Part shown: piece after piece, positions 25,403 to 32,416 of the stretch
Position numbering within the stretch: position 1 is the first letter of the stretch
How the letters are laid out: the number at the start of each line of letters is the position of its first letter
Origin: a virus
Length of the DNA stretch: 43,826 nucleotides
Strand: one strand, 5' to 3'
Virus record (IMG/VR): IMGVR_UViG_3300045453_000084
Location: 1 to 43,826 of that record
The notes under the pieces: generated by a model
Told to the model about the DNA's origin: nothing
Database searches by the model: none
The model's input: only the letters and a program-made list of their open reading frames with translations
Program-made: the position numbers and the translations under genes

Positions 25403-26344
25403 TCATGCCGCGACCTCAGCGAACATGCCGGCGTCTCCCTTGATCCGCTTCGCGGCGATCTCGGCGTATTGCGGGTTGAGCTCTACGCCGATGCAGTCGC
25501 GGCCCAGCCGATCGGCGACGAGGCCGGTCGTGCCGGCACCGAAGAACGGGTCGAGCACCACCCCCCCCTTCGGGCTGCCGGCGAGGATGCAGGGCTCGAC
25601 GAGCGCCGTCGGGAACGTCGCGAAGTGCGCTTCCTTGAAGCGAGCCGGCGCGATGGTCCATACGGAACGTCGGTTGCGGGTGCCACCGACGTCGGACCAG
25701 GCCGCTTCGCTGCCTTCACCGCCAGACTGCGGCCCTACTCGCTCGCTGCCGCCTTGCCGGCCCTGAAAGCCATTACCCGACGCACGGTCGGAGACCGCAG
25801 GCTCCGCGATCGCCTCGGCATCGAAGTAGTAGCGAGCGCTCTTGCTCAGCAGGAACAGGTACTCGTGCGCCTTGGTGCAGCGGTCGAGCACGGGCTCCGG
25901 CATCGGGTGAGGCTTCGACCAGATGATGTCCTGGCGCAGATACCAGCCATCGTCCTGCAGCGCGAAGGCGACGCGCCATGGCACGCCGATCAGGTCCTTG
26001 GGCTTCAAGCCCGTGTAGCGCTTGTTGCGGCCGATCGGAGATGCGTGCAGCACCTTCGCGTGCTTTCCGCCAGTGTGGCCGCCCCACTTGCCATCGTTGG
26101 CATAGCTGTCGCCTAGGTTCATCCAGAGCGTGCCGTCGTCGCGCAGCACGCGGCGCACCTCCCGGAACACGCCGACCAGCGTCTCGACGAAAGTCTGCGG
26201 CGTCGCCTCCAGCCCGATCTGCCCCTCGACCCCGTAATCGCGCAGCCCGAAGTAAGGCGGCGACGTCACCACGCAATGCACGCTGCCGTCGGCCAGCTCG
26301 CGCAGCTTCTCGCGGACGTCCCCCAGGAGGATGCGCACCGTCAT
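25403..26344 (-). CDS. Site-specific DNA methyltransferase, beta-class (TSPPY)
   Basis: 313 aa. Catalytic motif IV TSPPYFGLRDYG at 27-38 is N-terminal and SAM motif I DPFFGAGTTGL at 265-275 is C-terminal, the beta-class order for N4-cytosine or N6-adenine methylation; TSPPY favours N4-cytosine. The variable middle (about 130-240) should hold target recognition. Second of three methyltransferases in the early region. No cognate nuclease is adjacent, so it is an orphan, probably anti-restriction. Confidence 0.93.
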   Translation of the reverse strand: MTVRILLGDVREKLRELADGSVHCVVTSPPYFGLRDYGVEGQIGLEATPQTFVETLVGVFREVRRVLRDDGTLWMNLGDSYANDGKWGGHTGGKHAKVLHASPIGRNKRYTGLKPKDLIGVPWRVAFALQDDGWYLRQDIIWSKPHPMPEPVLDRCTKAHEYLFLLSKSARYYFDAEAIAEPAVSDRASGNGFQGRQGGSERVGPQSGGEGSEAAWSDVGGTRNRRSVWTIAPARFKEAHFATFPTALVEPCILAGSPKGGVVLDPFFGAGTTGLVADRLGRDCIGVELNPQYAEIAAKRIKGDAGMFAEVAA

Positions 26345-26412
26345 GGGGACAACTCACAATTCTTCACACGACGGCCCCGAGAAGCGCCGCAATACCCGGT
26401 AAGGTTGCGGCC

Positions 26413-26952
26413 ATGAAGCTCCTCAGCCTCCTCGCCGCCCTCCTCTCCCTTTCCACCGCCGCGCACGCCCAGCAGACCGGCAAGCCCGCCGACTGCGGCG
26501 CTCTCCCCGAGACATGGAGCGGCACCGCCTTCGCCATCGACGGCGACACGCTGGCCGGTGTCGGCCTGAAGCCGCACATCAGGATCTGGGGCATCCAGGC
26601 GCCCGAGCTGCGCGACGCCGCCAAGCAGGAGACCGTCCCCGGCATGCGCGCCCGCGCGGCCCTCGCCGACATGATCACTGCCGGCGCCGGCGGTGTGAGC
26701 TGCCGGGTCACCAAGTTCGACCGCTACTGCCGTCTGGTCGCCGTGTGCGTGGCCGGCAAGGACGATGCCTTCACGACAGACACCGCGCTCCATCTCGGCA
26801 TGCGCATGCTGGCCGCCGGCATGGCCTACGGCTTCTACCTCGAGGATGTCCCGCCGACCCGACCGGACCTCGGCGAACGCTACGACCGCGCCGAATTTTC
26901 CGCGCGCGAGAAGCGCATTGGCCTCTGGAAGATGTGGCTTGGCGAGAAGTAG
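26413..26952 (+). CDS. Secreted thermonuclease-like (SNase) protein
   Basis: 179 aa with a clear signal peptide (MKLLSLLAALLSLSTAAHAQ, cleaved after AHA). SNase fold: FAIDGDTL, IRIWGIQAPEL (Arg and Glu of the active site), and FDRYCRLVAVC with the second active-site Arg. It is predicted to be a periplasmic or secreted calcium-dependent nuclease. It lies on the plus strand inside a long minus-strand operon, so it has its own promoter in the 68-base divergent gap before it. A lysogeny moron or a host-derived gene is likely. Confidence 0.88.
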   Translation: MKLLSLLAALLSLSTAAHAQQTGKPADCGALPETWSGTAFAIDGDTLAGVGLKPHIRIWGIQAPELRDAAKQETVPGMRARAALADMITAGAGGVSCRVTKFDRYCRLVAVCVAGKDDAFTTDTALHLGMRMLAAGMAYGFYLEDVPPTRPDLGERYDRAEFSAREKRIGLWKMWLGEK

Positions 26953-26955
26953 CAT

Positions 26956-28650
26956 CTAGCCCTCCACGTCCCACAGCGCAGCGCCCACCAGGGCGCGCGC
27001 CATGTTGACCGGCACGGCGTTGCCGATCTGCTTGGTGATCTCGGTCTTGGTGCCGGCGAACTCGTAGTCGCTCTCGGCGTCGCTGAACGACATCGCGCGC
27101 GCGAGCTCGCGCCAGTGCAGCATCCTGAACAGGATGTCGTAGCGCTGGCCATCGGCCAGCGCCTGGCCTCCGATGACGCACCCCTCCGCCATCCGCACGC
27201 TGCCCTGCGCCGGGATGGTCGGCATCGGCATCATCAGGTCGTGCACCCGAGGCAACTGCCCGTCGCGCTCGCCGAAGCTCGCCGTGATGAACGCCAGCTC
27301 GCCGCGCCGCGCGCCCGTCACCGTCGGGATTGGCTGCGTGACATCGCGCGCCCGGTCGCCGCCATCGTCGTGCGTCACCGGAACGACCATGCCGAAGCGG
27401 TCGAGCGTGGTGACGGTGTCGAGCGGCTCGTCGACCGGCTTGCAGCCGCCGTTGGCGCCGTAATAGGCCGTGATCAGCGCCGTACCTTCGCCGCGCTGCC
27501 CGCCCGTCGTGAGGGTCGGCATCGGATCGCGCACCGGCCGCGGCGCGCCACCGCTCGCCTGGGAGAGGATGAAGGGCTCGACGAGCCCGAGCCCGCCGCC
27601 GGTCGTCGTGGTGTTGGTCGGCATCGGCCGATCGAGCGACTTGCCGATGTTGTTCGTCCGGTTGGCGAAGATGAACGGCTCCGTGATCGCGATCCCGCCG
27701 GATCCCACGATGGTCTGCAGCGGCTCGTCGGGCGAGCGGCCCTTGATCTTCCGCGCGCCGTGGCTGTCCGACCGGATCAGCACCGGCTGCGCCAGGCCGA
27801 CATGCGTGCCGCGCGCCGCGATGGTCGGCAGCGGCACGTCGATCGAGCGCGCGTCCATATGGTTGCGCAGCACGACGATGAACGGCTCGGGCCAGCCGAA
27901 CCGGACGGCGCCGGCATAGATCCGCTGGATGGTGCGCGGCGCCAGCGGCACCTTGCGGTCGAAGATCGACTTGCCGCGCAGGCCCCAGTCGATGCACTCG
28001 CGCGCCGCGCGCCAGCGACGGCGCGGCGCCAGCAGGTCGTGCCCGGGCTCCTTGGCGTGCGTCGGCTCGGGCCACTTCACCTTGCCGCGCAACCGGCCCA
28101 GCAGGAAGAACCGCCGCCGCGTCGTGGCGTCGCCATAGTCGGCGCAGTTCAGGATCTTCCATTCGACGCGGTAGCCCAGCCGCTCGAGCGTGGCGATCCA
28201 CTCGCGGAAATATTGCCCCTTCTTCGACTTCAGCGGCCGGCCCTTCTTCGGATCGACCGGGCCCCAGTCGACGAACTCCGGCACGTTCTCGATCAGCAGG
28301 CGCTGCACGCGCAGCTCGGTCAGCCAGGTCACGACGTGCCAGGGGTCCATGCGCTGCTGGTCCGACGTCGGCCGGCCGCCGCGCGCGCGGCTGTGATAGG
28401 TGCAGGTCGGCGACGCCATCAGCAGGTCGAGCCGCCCCTCCGGCACCAGCTCGATCGGCCGCGCCGAGGCGACGTCCATGCAGTGGTGCCGCGCCTCGGG
28501 GTGCATGCGCTGGTGGGTCTCGATCGCGCGGTCCCAGTGGTTGACGCAGGTGAGCACCATGCGCCGGCCGAGGGACTCGATGGCCTTCTTCGCACCGGTC
28601 GACGAGCCGCCGGCACCGCAGAAGAGATCGGCGACGAGGAGCGGCTTCAT
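26956..28650 (-). CDS. DNA cytosine C5-methyltransferase with repeat-rich target domain
   Basis: 564 aa. Motif I ADLFCGAGGSS (8-18), motif IV ASPTCTYHSRARGG with the catalytic Cys83 (PTC instead of the usual PPC or PC), motif VI IENVPEF (120-126), motif VIII TTRRRFFLLGR (177-187), and motif X QIGNAVPVNMARAL at the end. Residues 270-490 hold seven related modules starting (D/Q)xPxPT(I/V/L), about 31-37 residues apart, in place of a standard recognition domain. Third methyltransferase of the region. It overlaps the HNH gene by ATGA. Confidence 0.92.
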   Translation of the reverse strand: MKPLLVADLFCGAGGSSTGAKKAIESLGRRMVLTCVNHWDRAIETHQRMHPEARHHCMDVASARPIELVPEGRLDLLMASPTCTYHSRARGGRPTSDQQRMDPWHVVTWLTELRVQRLLIENVPEFVDWGPVDPKKGRPLKSKKGQYFREWIATLERLGYRVEWKILNCADYGDATTRRRFFLLGRLRGKVKWPEPTHAKEPGHDLLAPRRRWRAARECIDWGLRGKSIFDRKVPLAPRTIQRIYAGAVRFGWPEPFIVVLRNHMDARSIDVPLPTIAARGTHVGLAQPVLIRSDSHGARKIKGRSPDEPLQTIVGSGGIAITEPFIFANRTNNIGKSLDRPMPTNTTTTGGGLGLVEPFILSQASGGAPRPVRDPMPTLTTGGQRGEGTALITAYYGANGGCKPVDEPLDTVTTLDRFGMVVPVTHDDGGDRARDVTQPIPTVTGARRGELAFITASFGERDGQLPRVHDLMMPMPTIPAQGSVRMAEGCVIGGQALADGQRYDILFRMLHWRELARAMSFSDAESDYEFAGTKTEITKQIGNAVPVNMARALVGAALWDVEG

Positions 28651-29027
28651 GCCGCCGCCCCGATCGCTGCCACCTGCCGCCGGAACTCGGCCGCCTGCGC
28701 CCAGCCCATGCCCAGCAGGTGCTTGAACCCGGGCACCTTCTCGCCCGCGAGCTGCGCCAGCAGCGCATCGCCGCGCAACAGCATCTTCTGGTCGACGCTC
28801 AGTCCTTGCGTCGCGAAGTTGCAGGCTTCGTGGGCGATCACGAGATTGTCGGGATGATTCGAGCCGCGGTGCTGGCGCTCGACCAGGTGCTCCAGCGTCT
28901 CGTCGCTGCCCAGCGGCTCCAGGCAGTAGAAACAGGCGCCGCCATCCCGCGCGCGCAGCACGACGAGGCGGTTGAAGCGCTGCTTGCCGTTGAGGCGCTT
29001 GCCGGGGCGCGCGTTGAAGCCCTTCAT
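28647..29027 (-). CDS. HNH endonuclease, second
   Basis: 126 aa from MKGFNARPGKRLNG. HNH core: CFYCLEPLGSDETLEHLVER with the Cys pair and the catalytic His in LEHLVE, then NHPDNLVIAHEACN. It is directly followed by, and overlaps, the C5-methyltransferase gene, so the two are co-translated. A restriction partner or a homing/packaging nuclease are both possible. The helical tail (QKMLLRGDALLAQLAGEKVP) is not part of the HNH fold. Confidence 0.9.
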   Translation of the reverse strand: MKGFNARPGKRLNGKQRFNRLVVLRARDGGACFYCLEPLGSDETLEHLVERQHRGSNHPDNLVIAHEACNFATQGLSVDQKMLLRGDALLAQLAGEKVPGFKHLLGMGWAQAAEFRRQVAAIGAAA

Positions 29028-29239
29028 CGCCGCGCCTCCAGCAGCGCCAGCTTCTCGTCGGGCGACAGGTCGCGGCGCTGGCACACCACCCGCGCGCCCT
29101 TGGCGTGGATCCTGACGGTGCGGGCGGCGATGTCGCACTCGGTACGGCTGGTGTAGGTCGCGATCTCGTAGTGCGAGCGCCCCTGCCCCGCCATGTCGGG
29201 CTGCAGCAGGAAGACCGTGAGGGCGACGAGCGTTTCCAT
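29024..29239 (-). CDS. Small protein with hydrophobic N-terminus, 71 aa
   Basis: 71 aa from METLVALTVF; longer frames upstream translate repeat copy F. The first 20 residues are hydrophobic (ETLVALTVFLLQPDMAGQGR), either a signal segment or a short membrane helix, followed by Cys-containing strands (TECDIAARTVRIHAKG, RVVCQRRDL). It could be exported. Coupled at both ends (TGATG upstream, ATGA downstream). Function unknown. Confidence 0.68.
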   Translation of the reverse strand: METLVALTVFLLQPDMAGQGRSHYEIATYTSRTECDIAARTVRIHAKGARVVCQRRDLSPDEKLALLEARR

Positions 29240-29646
29240 CAGCGCGTGCCCTTTCTGGACCGTGCGGGCTCTCGCGCCTTCGCTGCGCTGCAGGCGCTGC
29301 CGCCCGCCGCCTCCGAGGCTTTCAGCCGCTGCGCGGCTGCGTAGCCTCGGAGGAGGTTCCACTGCGCCCGCATCACGATCACCGCGCCGCGGCTGCCCAG
29401 CCGGATGGCGATGGAGTTGACGATCTGGCGCACCTGGTCGTGCCGGGGCCCCAGGCCGCGCGTGTTCTCGTGCGCGGCGCGCATCGTGCGGCAGAGGTCG
29501 GCCGCCTCGAGGCTGCCCACCGCCGTGTCGCCCCTCATCAGCACGACGCCGCGCAGGTGCGCCGCCGAGGCGATGTCCTGCACCTGGGTGTCGAAACCCT
29601 TGGGCTTGCCCATGCCGGGGCGGAAAGGGGTGCCGGGCTGGTTCAC
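29239..29646 (-). CDS. Hypothetical phage protein whose C-terminus is repeat-encoded
   Basis: 135 aa with a GTG start overlapping the upstream stop (GTGA). N-terminal part: GFDTQVQDIASAAHLRGVVL, SLEAADLCRTMRAAHENTRG, and RQIVNSIAIRLGSRGAVIVM. The last ~37 residues (from about WNLLRGYAAA) are encoded by repeat copy F and are Ala/Lys/Arg-rich, unlike the rest. The ancestral protein therefore probably ended near MRAQWNLL. Family unknown. Confidence 0.7.
   Translation of the reverse strand: MNQPGTPFRPGMGKPKGFDTQVQDIASAAHLRGVVLMRGDTAVGSLEAADLCRTMRAAHENTRGLGPRHDQVRQIVNSIAIRLGSRGAVIVMRAQWNLLRGYAAAQRLKASEAAGGSACSAAKAREPARSRKGTR
29260..29352 (+). repeat. Dispersed structured repeat, copy F (inside a coding region)
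   Basis: CCGTGCGGGCTCTC, outer stem GCGGGC/GCCCGC, inner stem GCGCCT/AGGCGC with a CGC/GCG-bearing loop, GCTGCC, then a 10-bp hairpin CTCCGAGGCT / AGCCTCGGAG with a structured loop. It is translated in the opposite direction as the C-terminus of the 29239-29646 gene. Confidence 0.87.
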
Positions 29647-29996
29647 GACAGCTCCCGCGGCTTGCCGACCAGCAGCGCCCAGATGGCGTCCTTCTGGCGG
29701 TCGGCGTCGAACGGCAGGCACGGCAGGATCTGCTGCCAGTGCTCGCGCGCCACGACGCGGTAGAGCAGCTCGACCGAGCCGAAGTAGCGGCCGAGCGACT
29801 GGCGCCGCACGCAGGCCAGCGTCGCGATCTCGGCCGCGGTGCCCCGGAAGTTGCCCTGCCGGGCCAGCACGATGACGGCGGCGATCAGCGCCGTGCGCTT
29901 CTGCTCGGCCACCTTGCGGCGCGCCGGCGAGTGATACTTCCTTTTCGCGGGCACCCGGCTCGCGGAAGTTTCATGTGGAACGCCGGCGACGCTCAT
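29643..29996 (-). CDS. TetR-like HTH protein, HTH only
   Basis: 117 aa from MSVAGVPHETSAS. A basic arm (KRKYHSPARRKVAEQKR) is followed by a TetR N-terminal HTH: TALIAAVIVLARQGNF, TAAEIATLACVRRQSLGRYF, then GSVELLYRVVAREHWQQIL. The ligand-binding domain of full TetR regulators (about 190 aa) is absent. Probably an early-operon DNA-binding regulator. Overlaps the upstream gene as ATGA and the downstream one as GTGA. Confidence 0.75.
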   Translation of the reverse strand: MSVAGVPHETSASRVPAKRKYHSPARRKVAEQKRTALIAAVIVLARQGNFRGTAAEIATLACVRRQSLGRYFGSVELLYRVVAREHWQQILPCLPFDADRQKDAIWALLVGKPRELS

Positions 29997-30163
29997 GCCG
30001 GGCGCCCCTTCCACAGGCGCGGCGCCATCTGCTTGGCCAGCCAGATCACCAGCTCGCGCTGGCGGCTCCGACGCTGCCCAGGCGACGCGCAGCGGGCACG
30101 CTGGCGCAGCTGCTCATGCTTGGGGCTGAACGACTTGGTGCAGATCGGGCGGAGGCGGCTCAC
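29993..30163 (-). CDS. Small basic protein, 56 aa
   Basis: GTG start overlapping the TGA of the HD gene (GTGA), stop overlapping the TetR-like gene start (ATGA), so it exactly fills the gap in a chain of coupled genes. Translation reads VSRLRPICTKSFSPKHEQLR and onward to a basic end; about a third of the residues are Arg, Lys or His, suggesting nucleic-acid binding. No family known. Confidence 0.65.
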   Translation of the reverse strand: MSRLRPICTKSFSPKHEQLRQRARCASPGQRRSRQRELVIWLAKQMAPRLWKGRPA

Positions 30164-30714
30164 AGCGCCACCTCGGGGAACAACGCCTCAAAGTGCTCGA
30201 GGAAGCAACGCTCTGCCTCCTTCGGCGCCCACTCGTAACAGTAGATGTTGAGGCCGGTCTCGCCCGGTCGCTTCCGCTTGGCCTGGGCAGAGGTCTTGAA
30301 CAGCTGGTCACGCTCATCGCCCAGGATCGCTGTGTCTGCAGCCTTCACCTCGGGAGGCAGGGGGCCTCGCAATCCGAACTTGTCCCAGATCACCCGCTCC
30401 AGGCCGCGCTCGAAGCGTGCGTAGTCGGTGAAGAACGGCTTCAGCGGCCGGGGGATGTCACCCAGATAGGCCTCGGCGGCATCGTGCAGCAGCGCCCATC
30501 GTGCGAGCGAGCGCTTGCCGCGCGATGAGAAGTGAACGGATAGCAGCACGGAATGCTCGGCGACCGAGTAGGTACTGCGTATCGCGCCGCCCCAGCGATT
30601 GAGCCGGGCCAGGTGGTGAGCGATGTCACCGATCTCGATGTCCTCCGGGCGAGGATCGAGCGGCCAGACGGTCTTGCCGCTGGCGGTCGTTTGCCAGTCG
30701 CCTCGCCGCTGCAT
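30160..30714 (-). CDS. HD-domain phosphohydrolase (YfbR-like)
   Basis: 184 aa from MQRRGDWQTTASG; its ATG overlaps the MazG-like stop. HD motifs: IAHHLARLNRWGG, TYSVAEHSVLLS (metal His), WALLHDAAEAYLGDIPRPLK (the HD pair) and a later AADTAILGDERDQL Asp. YfbR-type enzymes remove phosphate from deoxynucleoside 5'-monophosphates. With the MazG-like gene upstream it forms a nucleotide-processing pair, perhaps shaping the dNTP pool during infection. Confidence 0.88.
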   Translation of the reverse strand: MQRRGDWQTTASGKTVWPLDPRPEDIEIGDIAHHLARLNRWGGAIRSTYSVAEHSVLLSVHFSSRGKRSLARWALLHDAAEAYLGDIPRPLKPFFTDYARFERGLERVIWDKFGLRGPLPPEVKAADTAILGDERDQLFKTSAQAKRKRPGETGLNIYCYEWAPKEAERCFLEHFEALFPEVAL

Positions 30715-31148
30715 CAGCCCGCACCTCCGACGATCACCACCGCCTCGTCCGGCAGCAGATTGTCGTGCTCGCATTGCTGGATGTGTACGCGCGCGCCAAC
30801 GCGGTCGCTGACCTCGTTGAACTTGTCCATGGTCGTCTGGCCGAGATCGACGCCAAGGCGGAACGCCAGGATGTCGAGGTAGGTGACGACGTCCGCGCAC
30901 TCCTTGCCCAAGGCCTCACGTGCTTCGTCGAGCGTCAGGTCTCCCCGCTCGACCTTCTTGATCAGGTTCGCCAGTTCGCCCAGCTCGCCCAGCACGGCAT
31001 TGCACCAGGTCGACAAGACCCAGTCGGACCCGTCCGGCTCGCTGTGCGCCGGCTCGCCCTTCTTGTTCTTGAAGCGCGGCAGCCGCGCGACGTTGGCCTC
31101 GCGCAGGACGGCGAACGTCATGATCCGGTTCAATGCTAGTCGCTGCAT
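30714..31148 (-). CDS. MazG-like nucleotide pyrophosphohydrolase
   Basis: 144 aa; MTFAVLREANVARL at 31121 is an alternative start. All-alpha MazG/NTP-PPase helices: AVLGELGELANLIKKVERGD with the metal-binding ExxE, and KECADVVTYLDILAFRLGVD with the ExxD set. A C-terminal helix KFNEVSDRVG follows. It should hydrolyse (d)NTPs or a related alarmone to NMP and pyrophosphate; phage MazG proteins have been linked to lowering stress signals. Coupled to the HD gene. Confidence 0.86.
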   Translation of the reverse strand: MQRLALNRIMTFAVLREANVARLPRFKNKKGEPAHSEPDGSDWVLSTWCNAVLGELGELANLIKKVERGDLTLDEAREALGKECADVVTYLDILAFRLGVDLGQTTMDKFNEVSDRVGARVHIQQCEHDNLLPDEAVVIVGGAG

Positions 31149-31173
31149 CCGAGCCCCCGCCCGTTGTTGAAGT

Positions 31174-31644
31174 TCAGGTCTTCTTGCGCTTGACGACGAG
31201 AGAACGGTTGAGCGCGGCGAGCTCGCGCTGCAGCGCGCTGAGCTTCGACTTCACGCCCGAGACCTCGTGCGGCTGGAGCTCGCCGTCCTGCAGCGATTCG
31301 CGCGTCGCCTTCAGCAGCTCGGCGGCGGAGATCGTGGCCTGCACGGCGCTCTCCAGCGGGCTCGCCTGCCCGCCCGGCTCGACGCCGACGGCGAGGCGAC
31401 GGAACAGCTCGAGGAAGATCGGCGCGTGGCCGGCCTTCAGCAGCAGCGCCTCGACGCCCAGCGCCTGGTGCAGCCCGATGCGCTGCGGCGCCTCGGGGTC
31501 GCTCCACTTGGCGACCAGCGACGTCGACACGGTCACGCCGGCGGCCTGGTTGGTCAGCGCCCGCGAGATCGCCTCGTCACCCAGCACGGCGATCGACTGG
31601 TGGACGGCGTCCTCGATCGAGTTGGGAGTGCGGAGCTTGGTCAT
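31174..31644 (-). CDS. CII-like phage regulatory protein
   Basis: 156 aa. The N-terminal half has an HTH-like order (IEDAVHQSIAVLGDEAISRA, VTVSTSLVAKWSDPEAPQRI) that recalls the phage CII/regulatory family of P2-like phages. The C-terminal part (about 100-156, SALQRELAALNRSLVVKRKK) is a coiled coil ending basic. It is the first gene of the leftward middle operon. Its ATG sits inside the 12-bp hairpin of repeat copy G, so initiation may be structure-controlled. Confidence 0.65.
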   Translation of the reverse strand: MTKLRTPNSIEDAVHQSIAVLGDEAISRALTNQAAGVTVSTSLVAKWSDPEAPQRIGLHQALGVEALLLKAGHAPIFLELFRRLAVGVEPGGQASPLESAVQATISAAELLKATRESLQDGELQPHEVSGVKSKLSALQRELAALNRSLVVKRKKT

Positions 31645-31712
31645 CGGCGCACCTGCGCCGATGACCGGCGGGCGGCAGCGCCTTCACAGGCGCGAGAGCC
31701 CGCACCGCGCAG
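31639..31712 (-). repeat. Dispersed structured repeat, copy G
   Basis: Read leftward: GGTGCGGGCTCTC, outer stem GCGGGC/GCCCGC, inner stem GCGCCT-gtga-AGGCGC, GCTGCC, then a perfect 12-bp hairpin GGTCATCGGCGC / GCGCCGATGACC with a 4-base loop. The ATG of the CII-like gene lies in its 3' arm. Confidence 0.87.
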
Positions 31713-31814
31713 AATGGACAAGAACATCATGTGCGGCAGCTCCCGGGCGTTCTCACAAGACGGGCGCAACCGACGCGCGCACCATGGCGGCCGATGCCAC
31801 TTGCTTCGCCACCG
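31713..31814. other. Non-coding gap between two repeat copies
   Basis: About 100 bases between repeat copies G (minus) and H (plus), with no convincing gene. Promoters for the CII-like gene (leftward) and the small-gene cassettes (rightward) would be expected here; I see no clear -35/-10 pair. TGTAAT at the start of copy H could serve as a -10. Confidence 0.3.
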
Positions 31815-31899
31815 CCTGTAATCGGAACCGCGCGGGCTCCCGGCCTTCGCGCCGCGAAGCCCTGCCGCCCGCCCGTGCGCGGCGCGCGCGCCGCGCACC
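31815..31899 (+). repeat. Dispersed structured repeat, copy H
   Basis: CTGTAATCGGAACCG replaces the usual GTGCGCAA box. Then outer stem GCGGGC/GCCCGC, inner stem GGC(C)TTCGC/GCGAAGCC, CCTGCC, and a perfect 12-bp palindromic hairpin GTGCGCGGCGCG / CGCGCCGCGCAC (31875-31898). First part of small-gene cassette 1. Confidence 0.87.
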
Positions 31900-32008
31900 C
31901 CATCCCCGCCTTCCACAGCTCGAACCGGCCGCCGGCCGTCGAGCGGACTCGACGGACCGGCGCCCGGCCCTCTACCAAGGAGGTGCCAACCAACCCTTGG
32001 GAGCTTTC
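31900..32008 (+). promoter_or_regulatory. Structured leader of small-gene cassette 1
   Basis: Starts with CCCATCCCCGCCTTCCACA, then a nested stem: GCCGG/CCGGC enclosing CGTCGAG-cgga-CTCGACG. A second hairpin CCAAGG (31975-31980) / CCTTGG (31995-32000) follows, whose 3' arm runs into the GGGAG Shine-Dalgarno, 8 bases before the ATG. Cassettes 2 and 3 show the same order with different, still paired, bases. Confidence 0.75.
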
Positions 32009-32179
32009 ATGCCCGAGACACCGAAGCTGCGACTTGTCGTCGACAACGACGCCGGGCGCGAGGCCGAGTTCGCGCGCTCGCTTGAATTCTGGAGCCGGCT
32101 CACGGCCGTCGCGCCCGATCCCGACGGCGAGCACATCTGGCTGCTGCTCGACGACAAGGCGCCCGCAGCGACAGGCTGA
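32009..32179 (+). CDS. Cassette 1 small protein, 56 aa
   Basis: MPETPKLRLVVDNDAGREAE start, GGGAG upstream. C-terminal module WSRLTAVAPDPDGEHIW then LLLDDK is shared almost exactly with the cassette 2 protein, while the N-terminal halves differ. No family known. Plus strand, opposite to the CII-like gene on its left. A 64-base exact copy of its 3' end is found again at 33460. Confidence 0.7.
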   Translation: MPETPKLRLVVDNDAGREAEFARSLEFWSRLTAVAPDPDGEHIWLLLDDKAPAATG

Positions 32180-32222
32180 GGCGGCGCGGCTCATGCCGCG
32201 CTCGCTTCTGACTTTGGCACTG

Positions 32223-32306
32223 CCTGTAATCGGAACCGTGCGGGCTCCCGGCCTTCGCTGCGCGAAGCCCTGCCGCCCGCCTGTGCGCGGCGCGCGCGCC
32301 GCGCAC
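32223..32306 (+). repeat. Dispersed structured repeat, copy I
   Basis: Nearly identical to copy H over its whole length, including the 12-bp terminal palindrome (32283-32306), with the small changes CCGCGC to CCGTGC and a different loop. Opens cassette 2. Shows that repeat, leader and gene were duplicated together. Confidence 0.87.
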
Positions 32307-32416
32307 CCCATCCCCGCCTTCCACAAGAAAAACCGGCAAGCCCGGCATCGACTCACGTCGACACCGGGCCGCCGGCCCTCTACCCAGGAGTTACCACACA
32401 CACTGGGAGAACTCTC
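32307..32416 (+). promoter_or_regulatory. Structured leader of small-gene cassette 2
   Basis: CCCATCCCCGCCTTCCACA as in cassette 1, then a long nested stem: CCGGC/GCCGG, GCCCGG/CCGGGC, TCGAC-tcac-GTCGA. The second hairpin is CCCAG (32383-32387) / CTGGG (32403-32407), with GGGAGA starting in the 3' arm, 9 bases before the ATG. Stem bases differ from leader 1 but pairing is kept. Confidence 0.75.
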
